Program-made: the position numbers and the translations under genes
Shown here: positions 7,934 to 16,099 of the stretch, one piece after another
How the letters are laid out: each line of letters begins with the position of its first letter
Position numbering within the stretch: position 1 is the first letter of the stretch
Notes under the pieces: model-generated
What the model saw: only the letters and a program-made list of their open reading frames with translations
Told to the model about the DNA's origin: nothing
The model's database searches: none
NCBI GenBank assembly: GCA_934317215.1
Contig: CAKREH010000001.1
Coordinates: 1-64,000 of the forward strand
Source of the DNA: an uncultured Roseburia sp.
GTDB taxonomy: Bacteria > Bacillota > Clostridia > Lachnospirales > Lachnospiraceae
Length of the DNA stretch: 64,000 nt
Direction: 5' to 3'

Positions 7934-9859
7934 ATGAAATATCAAAAAGCATTATTATGTATCGCATTGGCAGGAACACTACTCTTTTCCGGATGTGGCA
8001 GTACAAACAATAGTACAGGCGACAATACAAACACATCTTCTTCCGTGGAAAACACAGTGGGAACATCTACAGAAGACACTGATGCCAAATCAGACGAAAA
8101 TACAGTAACCGGAATGATTTCCGAAATTACTGACAGCACGATCACCGTTGCAGCCATGCCGGGCGGCGGTCAGGGCGAAGCACCGGGTAACCCACCGAGT
8201 GATAACAATGGCGGTGCCCCGGCAGACAACGGAAACTCTGACAGCAATGATTCAACGGAGACACCTGGCAATCCACCGAGTGGCACCAACGGCAGTGGCA
8301 ATGGTTCTGCTCCGGCTGACAAACCTGACTCTGATAACAATGATCAGGGCAACGCACCTGGCAATCCGCCGAGTGATGGCAACGGCAGTGCTCCAGATAT
8401 GAGCAATATGACAACCGAGACAATCAATCTGACCGACTCTACCATCTATTATGACAAAGATGGAAAAGAAACAACACTTTCCGCTTTATCCGAAGGTACT
8501 ATGGTAACGATCACCTTAGATGATGATGGAAACGCTGCAACTGTAACGATCTCTGACAATGTCAGCGGTCAGCATGGAGGTGACACTCCAGGCGGAGGCG
8601 CTCCGGGAGGCAGCGCTTCCGCCCAGCCGGAATCTTACGATGCCGTAACAGAATATACGGAAGACACCGAAGTTTCCGATGAGACTTTCTCTTCCACCGG
8701 ATCCGATGAAAATGCGGTTCTTGTTTCAAATGGCGCAAACGTTACTTTAAAAGATATCACATTAGACCGCACTTCCTCCGACAGTATCGGTGGCGATTCG
8801 TCCAGTTTTTACGGAGTAGGTGCGGGTCTTTTGGTAACTGACGGAACAGTAACCATAGACAATGCGACGATCACGACAGACTCTGCCGGTGGTGCAGGTA
8901 TCTTTTCTTATGGAAACGGAAATGTCACAGTTTCTGACAGCACAATCACAACCAAACAGGATACCTCCGGCGGTATTCATGTTGCAGGCGGTGGTACCCT
9001 GACTGCAAAAAATCTGACCGTGACAACGAACGGCGAATCTTCTGCTGCAATCCGGAGTGACCGTGGCGGCGGAACCATGACCGTAGACGGCGGCAGCTAC
9101 ACTTCAAACGGAACCGGATCCCCGGCTGTTTACTGTACTGCAGATATCTCTATCTCAAATGCAGCTTTAACTGCCAACGGATCCGAAGCAGTCTGTATCG
9201 AGGGCTTAAACTCCTTAAAATTAACAGACTGTGATCTGACCGGCAACATTCCGGAAAACGAGCAGAATGACTGTAACTGGACCGTCATCCTCTATCAGAG
9301 CATGTCCGGTGATTCCGAAGTCGGAAACAGTGACTTTTCCATGACAGGAGGCAGTCTGACTTCCAAAAACGGAGGCATGTTCTACACCACCAACACAGAA
9401 AGTACATTTTATTTATCCGATGTGGACTTAAATTATTCTGATTCCAATGATTTCCTGTTAAAATGTACCGGAAACAGCAATGCCCGAGGCTGGGGTTCTT
9501 CCGGTGACAATGGCGCTGACTGTGAATTTACCACTGATGCCCAGACCATGGCAGGAAAGATCATCTGGGACAGCATCAGCCAGCTTGACGTTACCCTTGA
9601 AAATAAAAGTATCTGGACCGGAAGTTTTGTTCAGGATGAGAGCAATGCCAGAAATGGCGGTGACGGTTATGCAGATCTGACTATTGACAGCAGTTCTACC
9701 TGGATCATTGATGGAGACAGCACTCTCTCCTCTATAACCTGTAAGGGAACTATTACAGATAAAGACGGCAATGCTGTTACCATCAAAGGTACTGATGGAA
9801 CCACTTATGTGGAAGGTACAGGCGATTATACGATTACAGTAAGTTCTTATGAAGCATAA
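7934..9859 (+). CDS. Lipoprotein with Gly/Pro/Asn-rich insert and beta-helix domain
   Basis: 641 aa from the start at 7934, which has AAGGAG upstream; the longer frame from 7886 lacks a site. It has a lipoprotein signal peptide with lipobox LFSGC (Cys21). Residues about 55-76 and 158-210 look like the two halves of a small beta-barrel domain (TVTGMISEITDSTITV and TINLTDSTIYYDKDGKET). They are split by a low-complexity insert (77-155) with PGNPPS repeated at 84, 111 and 142. Residues about 245-641 are a right-handed beta-helix of repeated short strands (TIDNATITTDS, VTVSDSTITTK, LTVTTNG). It is likely a surface-anchored adhesin or carbohydrate-binding protein; no catalytic site was identified. 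Confidence 0.75.
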   Translation: MKYQKALLCIALAGTLLFSGCGSTNNSTGDNTNTSSSVENTVGTSTEDTDAKSDENTVTGMISEITDSTITVAAMPGGGQGEAPGNPPSDNNGGAPADNGNSDSNDSTETPGNPPSGTNGSGNGSAPADKPDSDNNDQGNAPGNPPSDGNGSAPDMSNMTTETINLTDSTIYYDKDGKETTLSALSEGTMVTITLDDDGNAATVTISDNVSGQHGGDTPGGGAPGGSASAQPESYDAVTEYTEDTEVSDETFSSTGSDENAVLVSNGANVTLKDITLDRTSSDSIGGDSSSFYGVGAGLLVTDGTVTIDNATITTDSAGGAGIFSYGNGNVTVSDSTITTKQDTSGGIHVAGGGTLTAKNLTVTTNGESSAAIRSDRGGGTMTVDGGSYTSNGTGSPAVYCTADISISNAALTANGSEAVCIEGLNSLKLTDCDLTGNIPENEQNDCNWTVILYQSMSGDSEVGNSDFSMTGGSLTSKNGGMFYTTNTESTFYLSDVDLNYSDSNDFLLKCTGNSNARGWGSSGDNGADCEFTTDAQTMAGKIIWDSISQLDVTLENKSIWTGSFVQDESNARNGGDGYADLTIDSSSTWIIDGDSTLSSITCKGTITDKDGNAVTIKGTDGTTYVEGTGDYTITVSSYEA

Positions 9860-9863
9860 CTTC

Positions 9864-9908
9864 AAAAAGAGTCTGACAGATCATTTTTTAATAATCTGAC
9901 AGACTCTC
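9864..9908. terminator. Shared terminator of the convergent lipoprotein and PilZ genes
   Basis: A 14-bp stem with one mismatch (AGAGTCTG.CAGAT), followed by five T on the minus strand. The T-tract mainly serves the PilZ transcript. Confidence 0.7.
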
Positions 9909-9923
9909 TTCGATTGTATTTCT

Positions 9924-10304
9924 TTATGCTTCACGAAATACCTGATAAATATCAATTTTTATTGCATCTGTATCAGACATCCCAATAAAAGTTGCCCCAT
10001 ATTTGTCAGTTCCGTCTTCCATTTTCTGTCTACGCACGATCTCAATGACCGCGTCGATCACCTCTTTCGTCCATATCTGGATCCTGGTATTATAATATGC
10101 CCCCACTTTCAAAGGTTCATCAGACTGGAAACCGATTCCACCGCGTGAAATATCCGTAACTGCGACCCGCGTGTAATCATATGTCGTCGTTCCATCTTCT
10201 GTCAGACGTTCTAACTGAATGGAAACGTCAAGTTTTAAACGATTATGGTGTCTTTTTTCTTCCATTCCGCAATACACCTTCTCTTTCGTAACTTTTTCAC
10301 TCAT
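9924..10304 (-). CDS. PilZ domain protein (c-di-GMP receptor)
   Basis: 126 aa, essentially one PilZ domain. It carries both c-di-GMP-binding signatures, RHHNR (R18 and R22, the RxxxR motif) and DISRGG (51-56, the (D/N)xSxxG motif). No output domain is attached, so it likely acts as an adaptor protein. It lies 40 bp downstream of queA on the same strand and so is probably last in the pheS-pheT-queA transcript. A link to that operon's function is not evident, and an internal promoter is possible. Confidence 0.88.
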   Translation of the reverse strand: MSEKVTKEKVYCGMEEKRHHNRLKLDVSIQLERLTEDGTTTYDYTRVAVTDISRGGIGFQSDEPLKVGAYYNTRIQIWTKEVIDAVIEIVRRQKMEDGTDKYGATFIGMSDTDAIKIDIYQVFREA

Positions 10305-10344
10305 TGCATTTCATCTGTGCCTGCTGCCATTTTTCACAATTTAC

Positions 10345-11382
10345 CTAAATCGTAGTATCTGTGATCAACATAGCATCCCCAAAGCTAAAGAAACGATATT
10401 TCTCCTGCACAGCAATTTCATATGCGTTTAACACATGTTCCCGTCCTGCCAGTGCTGAAACTAACATTACCAGTGTGGATTCCGGCAGATGGAAATTAGT
10501 AATCAGGGAATCAATGACTTTAAACCTGTAACCCGGATAAATAAAGATCTCTGTCCATCCGCTCGTCTCACGCAGAAAACCGTTCTCGTCCGATGCTGCC
10601 TCTAAAGTACGTGTACTGGTCGTTCCCACCGCAATGACACGATGTCCTGTCTCTTTTGCATGGTTGATCTTATCTGCCTCGGACTGTTCGATCCGGTAAA
10701 ATTCCGAATGCATATGGTGTTTTAATACATCTGTCTCCTTGACCGGACGGAATGTACCGAGTCCTACATGAAGTGTCACCTCTGCGATCTCCACACCCAT
10801 TTCCTTTACTTTTTTTAATAATTCCGGTGTAAAATGGAGTCCCGCTGTCGGTGCAGCGGCAGAACCATCATACTTTGCATATACCGTCTGGTAACGGTTT
10901 TTATCCTGAAGCTGATGTGTGATATAAGGCGGCAGCGGCATCTGTCCAAGCTGGTCTAAAATCTCCTCAAAAATCCCCTCATAGTGGAACTGGATCAGAC
11001 GGTTTCCCTCTTCCACGATATCAATGACCTCACCGGTCAGAAGTCCATCGCCAAAGCTGATCTTTGTTCCGACTTTACATTTTTTGCCCGGTTTTACAAG
11101 GGTTTCCCAGATATCATTTTCCTTACGTTTCAACAGAAGGATCTCGATCTTTGCCTCTGTGCCCTCTTTCACTCCGTACAGTCTTGCAGGAATTACCTTC
11201 GTATTGTTAATAACAAGACAGTCTCCCGGTCTTATATACTCTGTAATGTCCTTAAAAACACGGTGTGTCACTTCACCGGTATTTTTATCTAATACCATCA
11301 GGCGTGAACTCGAACGGTCCTCTAACGGGTCCTGCGCGATCAGTTCCTGTGGCAGGTCATAATAAAAATCTTTTACGTCCAT
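10345..11382 (-). CDS. queA: S-adenosylmethionine:tRNA ribosyltransferase-isomerase
   Basis: 345 aa. It transfers the ribosyl moiety of SAM to preQ1 in tRNA during queuosine synthesis. The start at 11382 is preferred over the TTG at 11391: AGGA lies about 10 nt before the ATG but only about 1 nt before the TTG. It contains family segments DRSSSRLMVLDK, INNTKVIPARLYG, GLHFTPELL and TSTRTLEA. It begins 11 nt after the pheT stop, so it is co-transcribed. The short C-terminus FSFGDAMLI is typical. Confidence 0.95.
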   Translation of the reverse strand: MDVKDFYYDLPQELIAQDPLEDRSSSRLMVLDKNTGEVTHRVFKDITEYIRPGDCLVINNTKVIPARLYGVKEGTEAKIEILLLKRKENDIWETLVKPGKKCKVGTKISFGDGLLTGEVIDIVEEGNRLIQFHYEGIFEEILDQLGQMPLPPYITHQLQDKNRYQTVYAKYDGSAAAPTAGLHFTPELLKKVKEMGVEIAEVTLHVGLGTFRPVKETDVLKHHMHSEFYRIEQSEADKINHAKETGHRVIAVGTTSTRTLEAASDENGFLRETSGWTEIFIYPGYRFKVIDSLITNFHLPESTLVMLVSALAGREHVLNAYEIAVQEKYRFFSFGDAMLITDTTI

Positions 11383-11393
11383 GATTCTCAATC

Positions 11394-13811
11394 CTATTTT
11401 CTTAACTCTGCACCAACATGTTCAAGTGCTTTCACGATTCGATCCATTGCACCGGTGATATCGGCATCCTCTAAGTTTCTATCCTTTGCACGGAAGGATA
11501 AGGAATATGCGATTGATTTATATCCCGGTTTGATCTGTGCTCCCTCATAGATATCAAACAGATCGTATTTCTCTAAGAACTGACCGCCCTTTTCATCGAA
11601 GATCTTCTCGATATCGCCTGCAAGCACTTTCTTCGGAACAACCATGGAGATATCTCTGGCTGCGGCCGGGAATTTAGCGATTCCCTCATATTTATGGTCA
11701 AAAGATGCGCGGGATACGATCTCAGGCATATCAAGTACTGCAACATAAACGCGCTCTTTGATTGCATAATTTGCAGCAACCGTCGGATGAACCTCACCAA
11801 GATAACCGATCACAGTGCCATCGTAGACAACATTTGCCTGACGTCCCGGATGTAAGAATGGTTTTCCGGCTTCCGGATCATATTCCGGTTTCAGCTTCAT
11901 TCCTGCTTTGTAAAGGAACTCCTCGATCACACCCTTCATGGTAAAGAAGTCACCCTCTCCATACATACCAAGTGTAAACTGCATGCGTTCTTCCGGCAGC
12001 TCTGTTACCGGTACCTGTTTTGGCAGGTAAATATTTCCAAGTTCATACAGACGCACGTTTTTATTTCTGCGGTTAAAGTTTGTGGAAAGTGATGTCAGCA
12101 TACCATTTAAGGAAACCGTTCTCATGATAGAGAAATCCTCTCCGAGCGGATTGCTGATCACAACCGCTTTGCGGAGCGGTGAATCCTGTGGCAGTAATAA
12201 TTTATCGTATACTTTCGGGCTCTCAAAGGAATACGTCATGCCCTGTGAAAATCCGCAGAACTCTGCGATCTCTCTTGCTACTGCCTCGATGCGGAGTTTG
12301 AAGGTAAGTTTTCCTGTGGTAGCCTCACCGCTTGGCAGTGTGGTCGGAATCTTATCATAACCGAAGAATCTTGCCACTTCCTCTGCAAGGTCGGCGTCAC
12401 ACTCTAAGTCCTGTCTCCAGGATGGAACGATCACTTCGTTCGAAGCCGGATCATAACCGAGGTCGATCTTTGAGAAATAAGCCAGCATTGTCTCTTTTGC
12501 AATGTCCGTTCCAAGGAGTTTGTTGTATTTCTCCGGCTCGAATGGAATACGTTTATCCCCTTTGACATTCGGGTAAACATCCACAACGCCGCCGACAACT
12601 TCTCCGGCACCAAGCTCCTCTATAAGCTGGCATGCACGGTTCATTGCCTCAATCGCTGTGTTTGGATCTAAGCCTTTTTCAAATTTTGCGGAAGCATCTG
12701 TACGCAGACCGATCTTTCTTCCTGACAGACGGATATTTGTTCCATCGAAGCATGCAGCTTCAAACAGCATTGTTTTTACATTGTCCGTGATCATGGAGTT
12801 TTCTCCACCCATGATACCTGCAATACCGATGGCTTTTTTTCCATCACAGATCATCAATACAGAGTCATCTAAGGTGCGTTCCTGACCGTCTAAAGTCACA
12901 AACTGCTCACCCTTTGCAGCGCGTCTCACAACGATCTCTCTATCCTCGATCGTGTCAAGGTCATAGGCATGCATCGGCTGTCCATACTCTTCCATCACAT
13001 AGTTTGTGATATCTACAATGTTATTGATCGGGCGGATTCCCTGTGCGCGCAGTCTGCGCTGCATCCATTCCGGTGACGGTGCGATCCTGATATTTTTTAC
13101 CACTCTTGCGGTGTAACGGGAACAGAGCTTATCATCTTTTACAGATACTTTGATGTAATCGTTAACATCTTCATTATTACCTGTTTCTGTCACAACCGGA
13201 GGAACAAACTCTTTTCCAAACGTAGTTGCCGCCTCTCTCGCAATACCTAAAATAGAGAAACAGTCTACTCGGTTTGAAGTGATCTCATATTCCACAACCG
13301 TGTCATCTAATCCAAGATAACTGATAGCGCTCTCTCCGACCGGAGCATCTTCCGGCAGGATATATAAACCGTTTTCCGGTGCAAGTGGGAACATATCTCT
13401 GTTTGAACCAAGTTCCTCGATGGAGCACATCATACCGTTTGACTCCACACCGCGCAGTTTTCCTTTTTTGATCTTAATACCGCCCTCGGTCTTGCTGCCG
13501 TCATGACCTCCTGCAACTTTTCCACCGTCTAATACAACCGGTACTTTGCACCCCTCAGTCACATTCGGAGCACCTGTCACGATCTGTATTGTCTCCGTTC
13601 CGATATCTACCTGGCAGATGACAAGCTTGTCCGCATCCGGATGTTTCTCAATGCTTTTTACCTGTCCGATCACAATTTTGTCAAGATCCTCATCCATGTT
13701 CTCATATCCTTCTACCTTAGAACCGGATAATGTCATGGCATCCATATATTCCTGTGGTGTACAGTCAAGGCCTGGAACTAAGTCTTTGATCCACTTTAAT
13801 GAAGTATTCAT
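11394..13811 (-). CDS. pheT: Phenylalanine-tRNA ligase beta subunit
   Basis: 805 aa, usual length for the bacterial beta subunit. Domains in order: N-terminal EMAP/tRNA-binding fold (about 40-150), B3/B4 editing domain (about 210-380, with ARVVKNIRIAPSPEWMQRRL), B5 (about 400-475), the catalytic-like core, and the C-terminal FDX-ACB anticodon-binding domain (about 710-805). It pairs with pheS 25 bp upstream in the (alpha-beta)2 enzyme that charges tRNA-Phe. It is governed by the T-box ahead of pheS. Confidence 0.97.
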   Translation of the reverse strand: MNTSLKWIKDLVPGLDCTPQEYMDAMTLSGSKVEGYENMDEDLDKIVIGQVKSIEKHPDADKLVICQVDIGTETIQIVTGAPNVTEGCKVPVVLDGGKVAGGHDGSKTEGGIKIKKGKLRGVESNGMMCSIEELGSNRDMFPLAPENGLYILPEDAPVGESAISYLGLDDTVVEYEITSNRVDCFSILGIAREAATTFGKEFVPPVVTETGNNEDVNDYIKVSVKDDKLCSRYTARVVKNIRIAPSPEWMQRRLRAQGIRPINNIVDITNYVMEEYGQPMHAYDLDTIEDREIVVRRAAKGEQFVTLDGQERTLDDSVLMICDGKKAIGIAGIMGGENSMITDNVKTMLFEAACFDGTNIRLSGRKIGLRTDASAKFEKGLDPNTAIEAMNRACQLIEELGAGEVVGGVVDVYPNVKGDKRIPFEPEKYNKLLGTDIAKETMLAYFSKIDLGYDPASNEVIVPSWRQDLECDADLAEEVARFFGYDKIPTTLPSGEATTGKLTFKLRIEAVAREIAEFCGFSQGMTYSFESPKVYDKLLLPQDSPLRKAVVISNPLGEDFSIMRTVSLNGMLTSLSTNFNRRNKNVRLYELGNIYLPKQVPVTELPEERMQFTLGMYGEGDFFTMKGVIEEFLYKAGMKLKPEYDPEAGKPFLHPGRQANVVYDGTVIGYLGEVHPTVAANYAIKERVYVAVLDMPEIVSRASFDHKYEGIAKFPAAARDISMVVPKKVLAGDIEKIFDEKGGQFLEKYDLFDIYEGAQIKPGYKSIAYSLSFRAKDRNLEDADITGAMDRIVKALEHVGAELRK

Positions 13812-13836
13812 AATGCTATATTCTCCTATCTTTTTC

Positions 13837-14856
13837 CTAGAACTGATTTAAAAATCTCTGATCATTTTCATAGAGCAGACGCATATCATCGATCTCATAT
13901 TTGAGCAGTGCAATACGCTCTAATCCGATACCAAAAGCAAAGCCTGAGTATTCTTCCGGATCAATGCCGCTCATGCGCAGTACACGCGGATGTACCATAC
14001 CACAGCCTAAAATCTCAATCCATCCTTCACCCTTACAGAAACGGCATCCTTTCCCGCCGCATTTAAAACAGGTCACGTCCATCTCGGCAGATGGCTCTGT
14101 AAATGGGAAATGATGCGGACGGAATTTTACTTTGGTATCCTGTCCGAACAACTGTCTTGCGAACTCTGCAAGTGTTCCCTTTAAATCAGAAAATGTAATT
14201 TTTTTATCAACGACAAGTCCCTCAATCTGATGGAATGACGGAGAATGTGTCGCATCTACCTCATCGGCACGGAATACACGGCCCGGTGCGATCATACGGA
14301 TCGGAAGATGTCCTTTTTCCATCTCACGGACCTGTACCGGAGATGTCTGTGTACGAAGCACGATCTTATCATTAATATAAAAAGTATCCTGCTCATCCTT
14401 TGCCGGATGGTTTGCCGGGATATTAAGAGCCTCAAAGTTGTAATAATCATACTCTACTTCCGGTCCCTCTACCACTTCGTAACCCATTCCGGTAAAGATG
14501 CGCTCTACCTCTTCTAAGGCAATCGTGTTTGGATGACGGTGTCCGACATTATTCTTCTTTGCCGGAAGTGTCACATCAATAACTTCTCTGCGCAGTTTTG
14601 CATCTAACTCCGCTGCCTCTAATTTTTTCTTTGTTTCATCTAAAATCTTCTCGATGCTCTCTCTCGTCTCATTGACAAGCTGTCCGACTAACGGGCGCTC
14701 CTCCGGGCTGACATCCTTCATGCTCTTTAATACAGCGGTCAGTTCTCCTTTTTTTCCAAGAACTGCAACACGCACATCATTCAATTTTGACAGATCGCCG
14801 GATGCTTCGATCTGGCGGATCGCATCTTCTCTGATTTTCTGCAATTTTTCTTTCAT
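13837..14856 (-). CDS. pheS: Phenylalanine-tRNA ligase alpha subunit
   Basis: 339 aa. The start at 14856 has GGAG 7 nt upstream; the ATG four codons earlier has no site. N-terminal coiled coil (about 1-90), then class II core with motif 2 (GRVFRADEVDATHSPSFHQ) and motif 3 (GFAFGIGLERIALLKY). A CxxC-type segment (CFKCGGKGCRFCKGEGW) fits the zinc-ribbon-like insert seen in some Clostridial PheS. First gene of the T-box-controlled operon. Confidence 0.97.
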   Translation of the reverse strand: MKEKLQKIREDAIRQIEASGDLSKLNDVRVAVLGKKGELTAVLKSMKDVSPEERPLVGQLVNETRESIEKILDETKKKLEAAELDAKLRREVIDVTLPAKKNNVGHRHPNTIALEEVERIFTGMGYEVVEGPEVEYDYYNFEALNIPANHPAKDEQDTFYINDKIVLRTQTSPVQVREMEKGHLPIRMIAPGRVFRADEVDATHSPSFHQIEGLVVDKKITFSDLKGTLAEFARQLFGQDTKVKFRPHHFPFTEPSAEMDVTCFKCGGKGCRFCKGEGWIEILGCGMVHPRVLRMSGIDPEEYSGFAFGIGLERIALLKYEIDDMRLLYENDQRFLNQF

Positions 14857-14948
14857 GATAATCTCCATTCTGCATTATTTCTTTCAGATATTTGTTTCAC
14901 AGATTATTTTTGTGACACAATTTCCTGTAGTGGATTTGTTACAATAAC

Positions 14949-15212
14949 AAAAAACGCGGAGTCATTCGTCCAGGGACGAATGATTCCGCGATACCACCCT
15001 GATTCTTTCTGCCATGAATACTGGCAAAAAGCTCTTAACATGCGTAACGTGCATGGACGTCATCTGCTACTGTCATTTCGCAAATGCAGCTCCCGTGCGA
15101 ACTTCGATTCCTACCTTGTCTTAAATGGGTTTTCAGCCGGTGACCCACTCTCTCTGAAAGAATTATAGTGCACTACTAATCACGTTCAATGCCTTTTTAT
15201 TTTCACTCTGTA
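14949..15212 (-). promoter_or_regulatory. T-box riboswitch, Phe specifier
   Basis: On the minus strand the leader carries a Stem I with GGGT...GGCTGAAAACCC, a specifier region reading GAAG-TTC-GCACGGGAGCTG (codon TTC for Phe at 15099-15101), and the T-box core AGGGTGGTATCGCGG. The terminator stem CGCGGA(A/G)TCATTCGTCC / GGACGAATGACTCCGCG is followed by six T (14949-14954). It is about 80 nt ahead of pheS, as expected for a Phe-tRNA-sensing transcription attenuator. Uncharged tRNA-Phe would allow read-through. Confidence 0.92.
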
Positions 15213-15216
15213 TTGG

Positions 15217-15245
15217 ATTGTAACACAGGCAATTTATTAGTTCAA
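15217..15245 (-). promoter_or_regulatory. pheS operon promoter overlapping upstream stop codon
   Basis: TTGAAC and TACAAT separated by 17 bp. The -35 (15240-15245) covers the stop codon of the BrkB-like gene that ends at 15242. Confidence 0.75.
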
Positions 15246-16099
15246 GAGTTTTTTCTCTTTTTCTTCTCTTTCTCTTTGAGCAGCCACTTGCGGATACTGT
15301 CATTAAAAATAACATTTACCTCCGCTGACATCATCATGATATACATACAGAAATAGAGCCACAGCATGATGAGGGCGATTGTCGTCAGGCTTCCATACAT
15401 GGAAAAACCGTTAAAATAATCCACATAGATGGAAACACCGATAGAAAAAATATACCACGCCACACCGCAGATTGCCGCGCCCGGAAGCTGGCTTTTAAAG
15501 GTTAGTTTTTTATTTGGCAGTGCTGTAAATATCACATCAAAGAAAACGATTAACATTACCAGCATGATAAGTCCCCGAAAATGGGACAACAGATCTACCG
15601 CATGCCGCAGCAGTGGGATATACTGTGACGCTAATTTTTGAAGGGAATTGCCAAAAACAATGACTAACAGCGTAAACACAATTGCAACCAGAAAAATCAC
15701 TGTATACACAACTGCCCACATCCGCAGTACAAGCCAATTTCTTGTTTCCTCCAGATCATTGACCGAATTGAGTCCATCCGTCATGTACTGCACACCTTTT
15801 GCTGCTGACCAGATTGCAACGATCGCCGTAATGGAAATAATGCCTGCTGATCTGTTGTATACCTCATCAATCAGCGAAATAAGAAATGGTGCTATGTATT
15901 CCGGCATAACTCTCTCAATGATTTTTAAAAGCGTCCCCTCTGTCACGGAAGTATACTGTAACAGGGATGAGAAAACCATAAGAAACGGAATCAGTGATAA
16001 TATAATAAAAAACGCAGACTGCGCAGAATATGCATTGATCTTATCCCGTTTACATTTTCCCATAAACGACATCACATTTCCTATAATCTTCCAGATCAT
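15242..16099 (-). CDS. YihY/BrkB-family membrane protein
   Basis: 285 aa from the ATG at 16099; the open frame continues upstream into the SpoIID gene, but the family N-terminus and ribosome site mark this start. The segment SAQSAFFIILSLIPFLMVFSS and several later hydrophobic helices fit the YihY/BrkB family of about six transmembrane segments; it ends with the polybasic tail KEKEKKKRKNS. The ATG overlaps the SpoIID stop (ATGA), so translation is coupled. The function of this family, once called virulence factor BrkB or RNase BN, is still unclear. Confidence 0.85.
   Translation of the reverse strand: MIWKIIGNVMSFMGKCKRDKINAYSAQSAFFIILSLIPFLMVFSSLLQYTSVTEGTLLKIIERVMPEYIAPFLISLIDEVYNRSAGIISITAIVAIWSAAKGVQYMTDGLNSVNDLEETRNWLVLRMWAVVYTVIFLVAIVFTLLVIVFGNSLQKLASQYIPLLRHAVDLLSHFRGLIMLVMLIVFFDVIFTALPNKKLTFKSQLPGAAICGVAWYIFSIGVSIYVDYFNGFSMYGSLTTIALIMLWLYFCMYIMMMSAEVNVIFNDSIRKWLLKEKEKKKRKNS

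Noticed and set aside
8142..8423. Minus-strand His/Cys-rich frame in the lipoprotein gene
   Set aside because: Complement of the Gly/Pro/Asn-rich repeat insert; low-complexity shadow.
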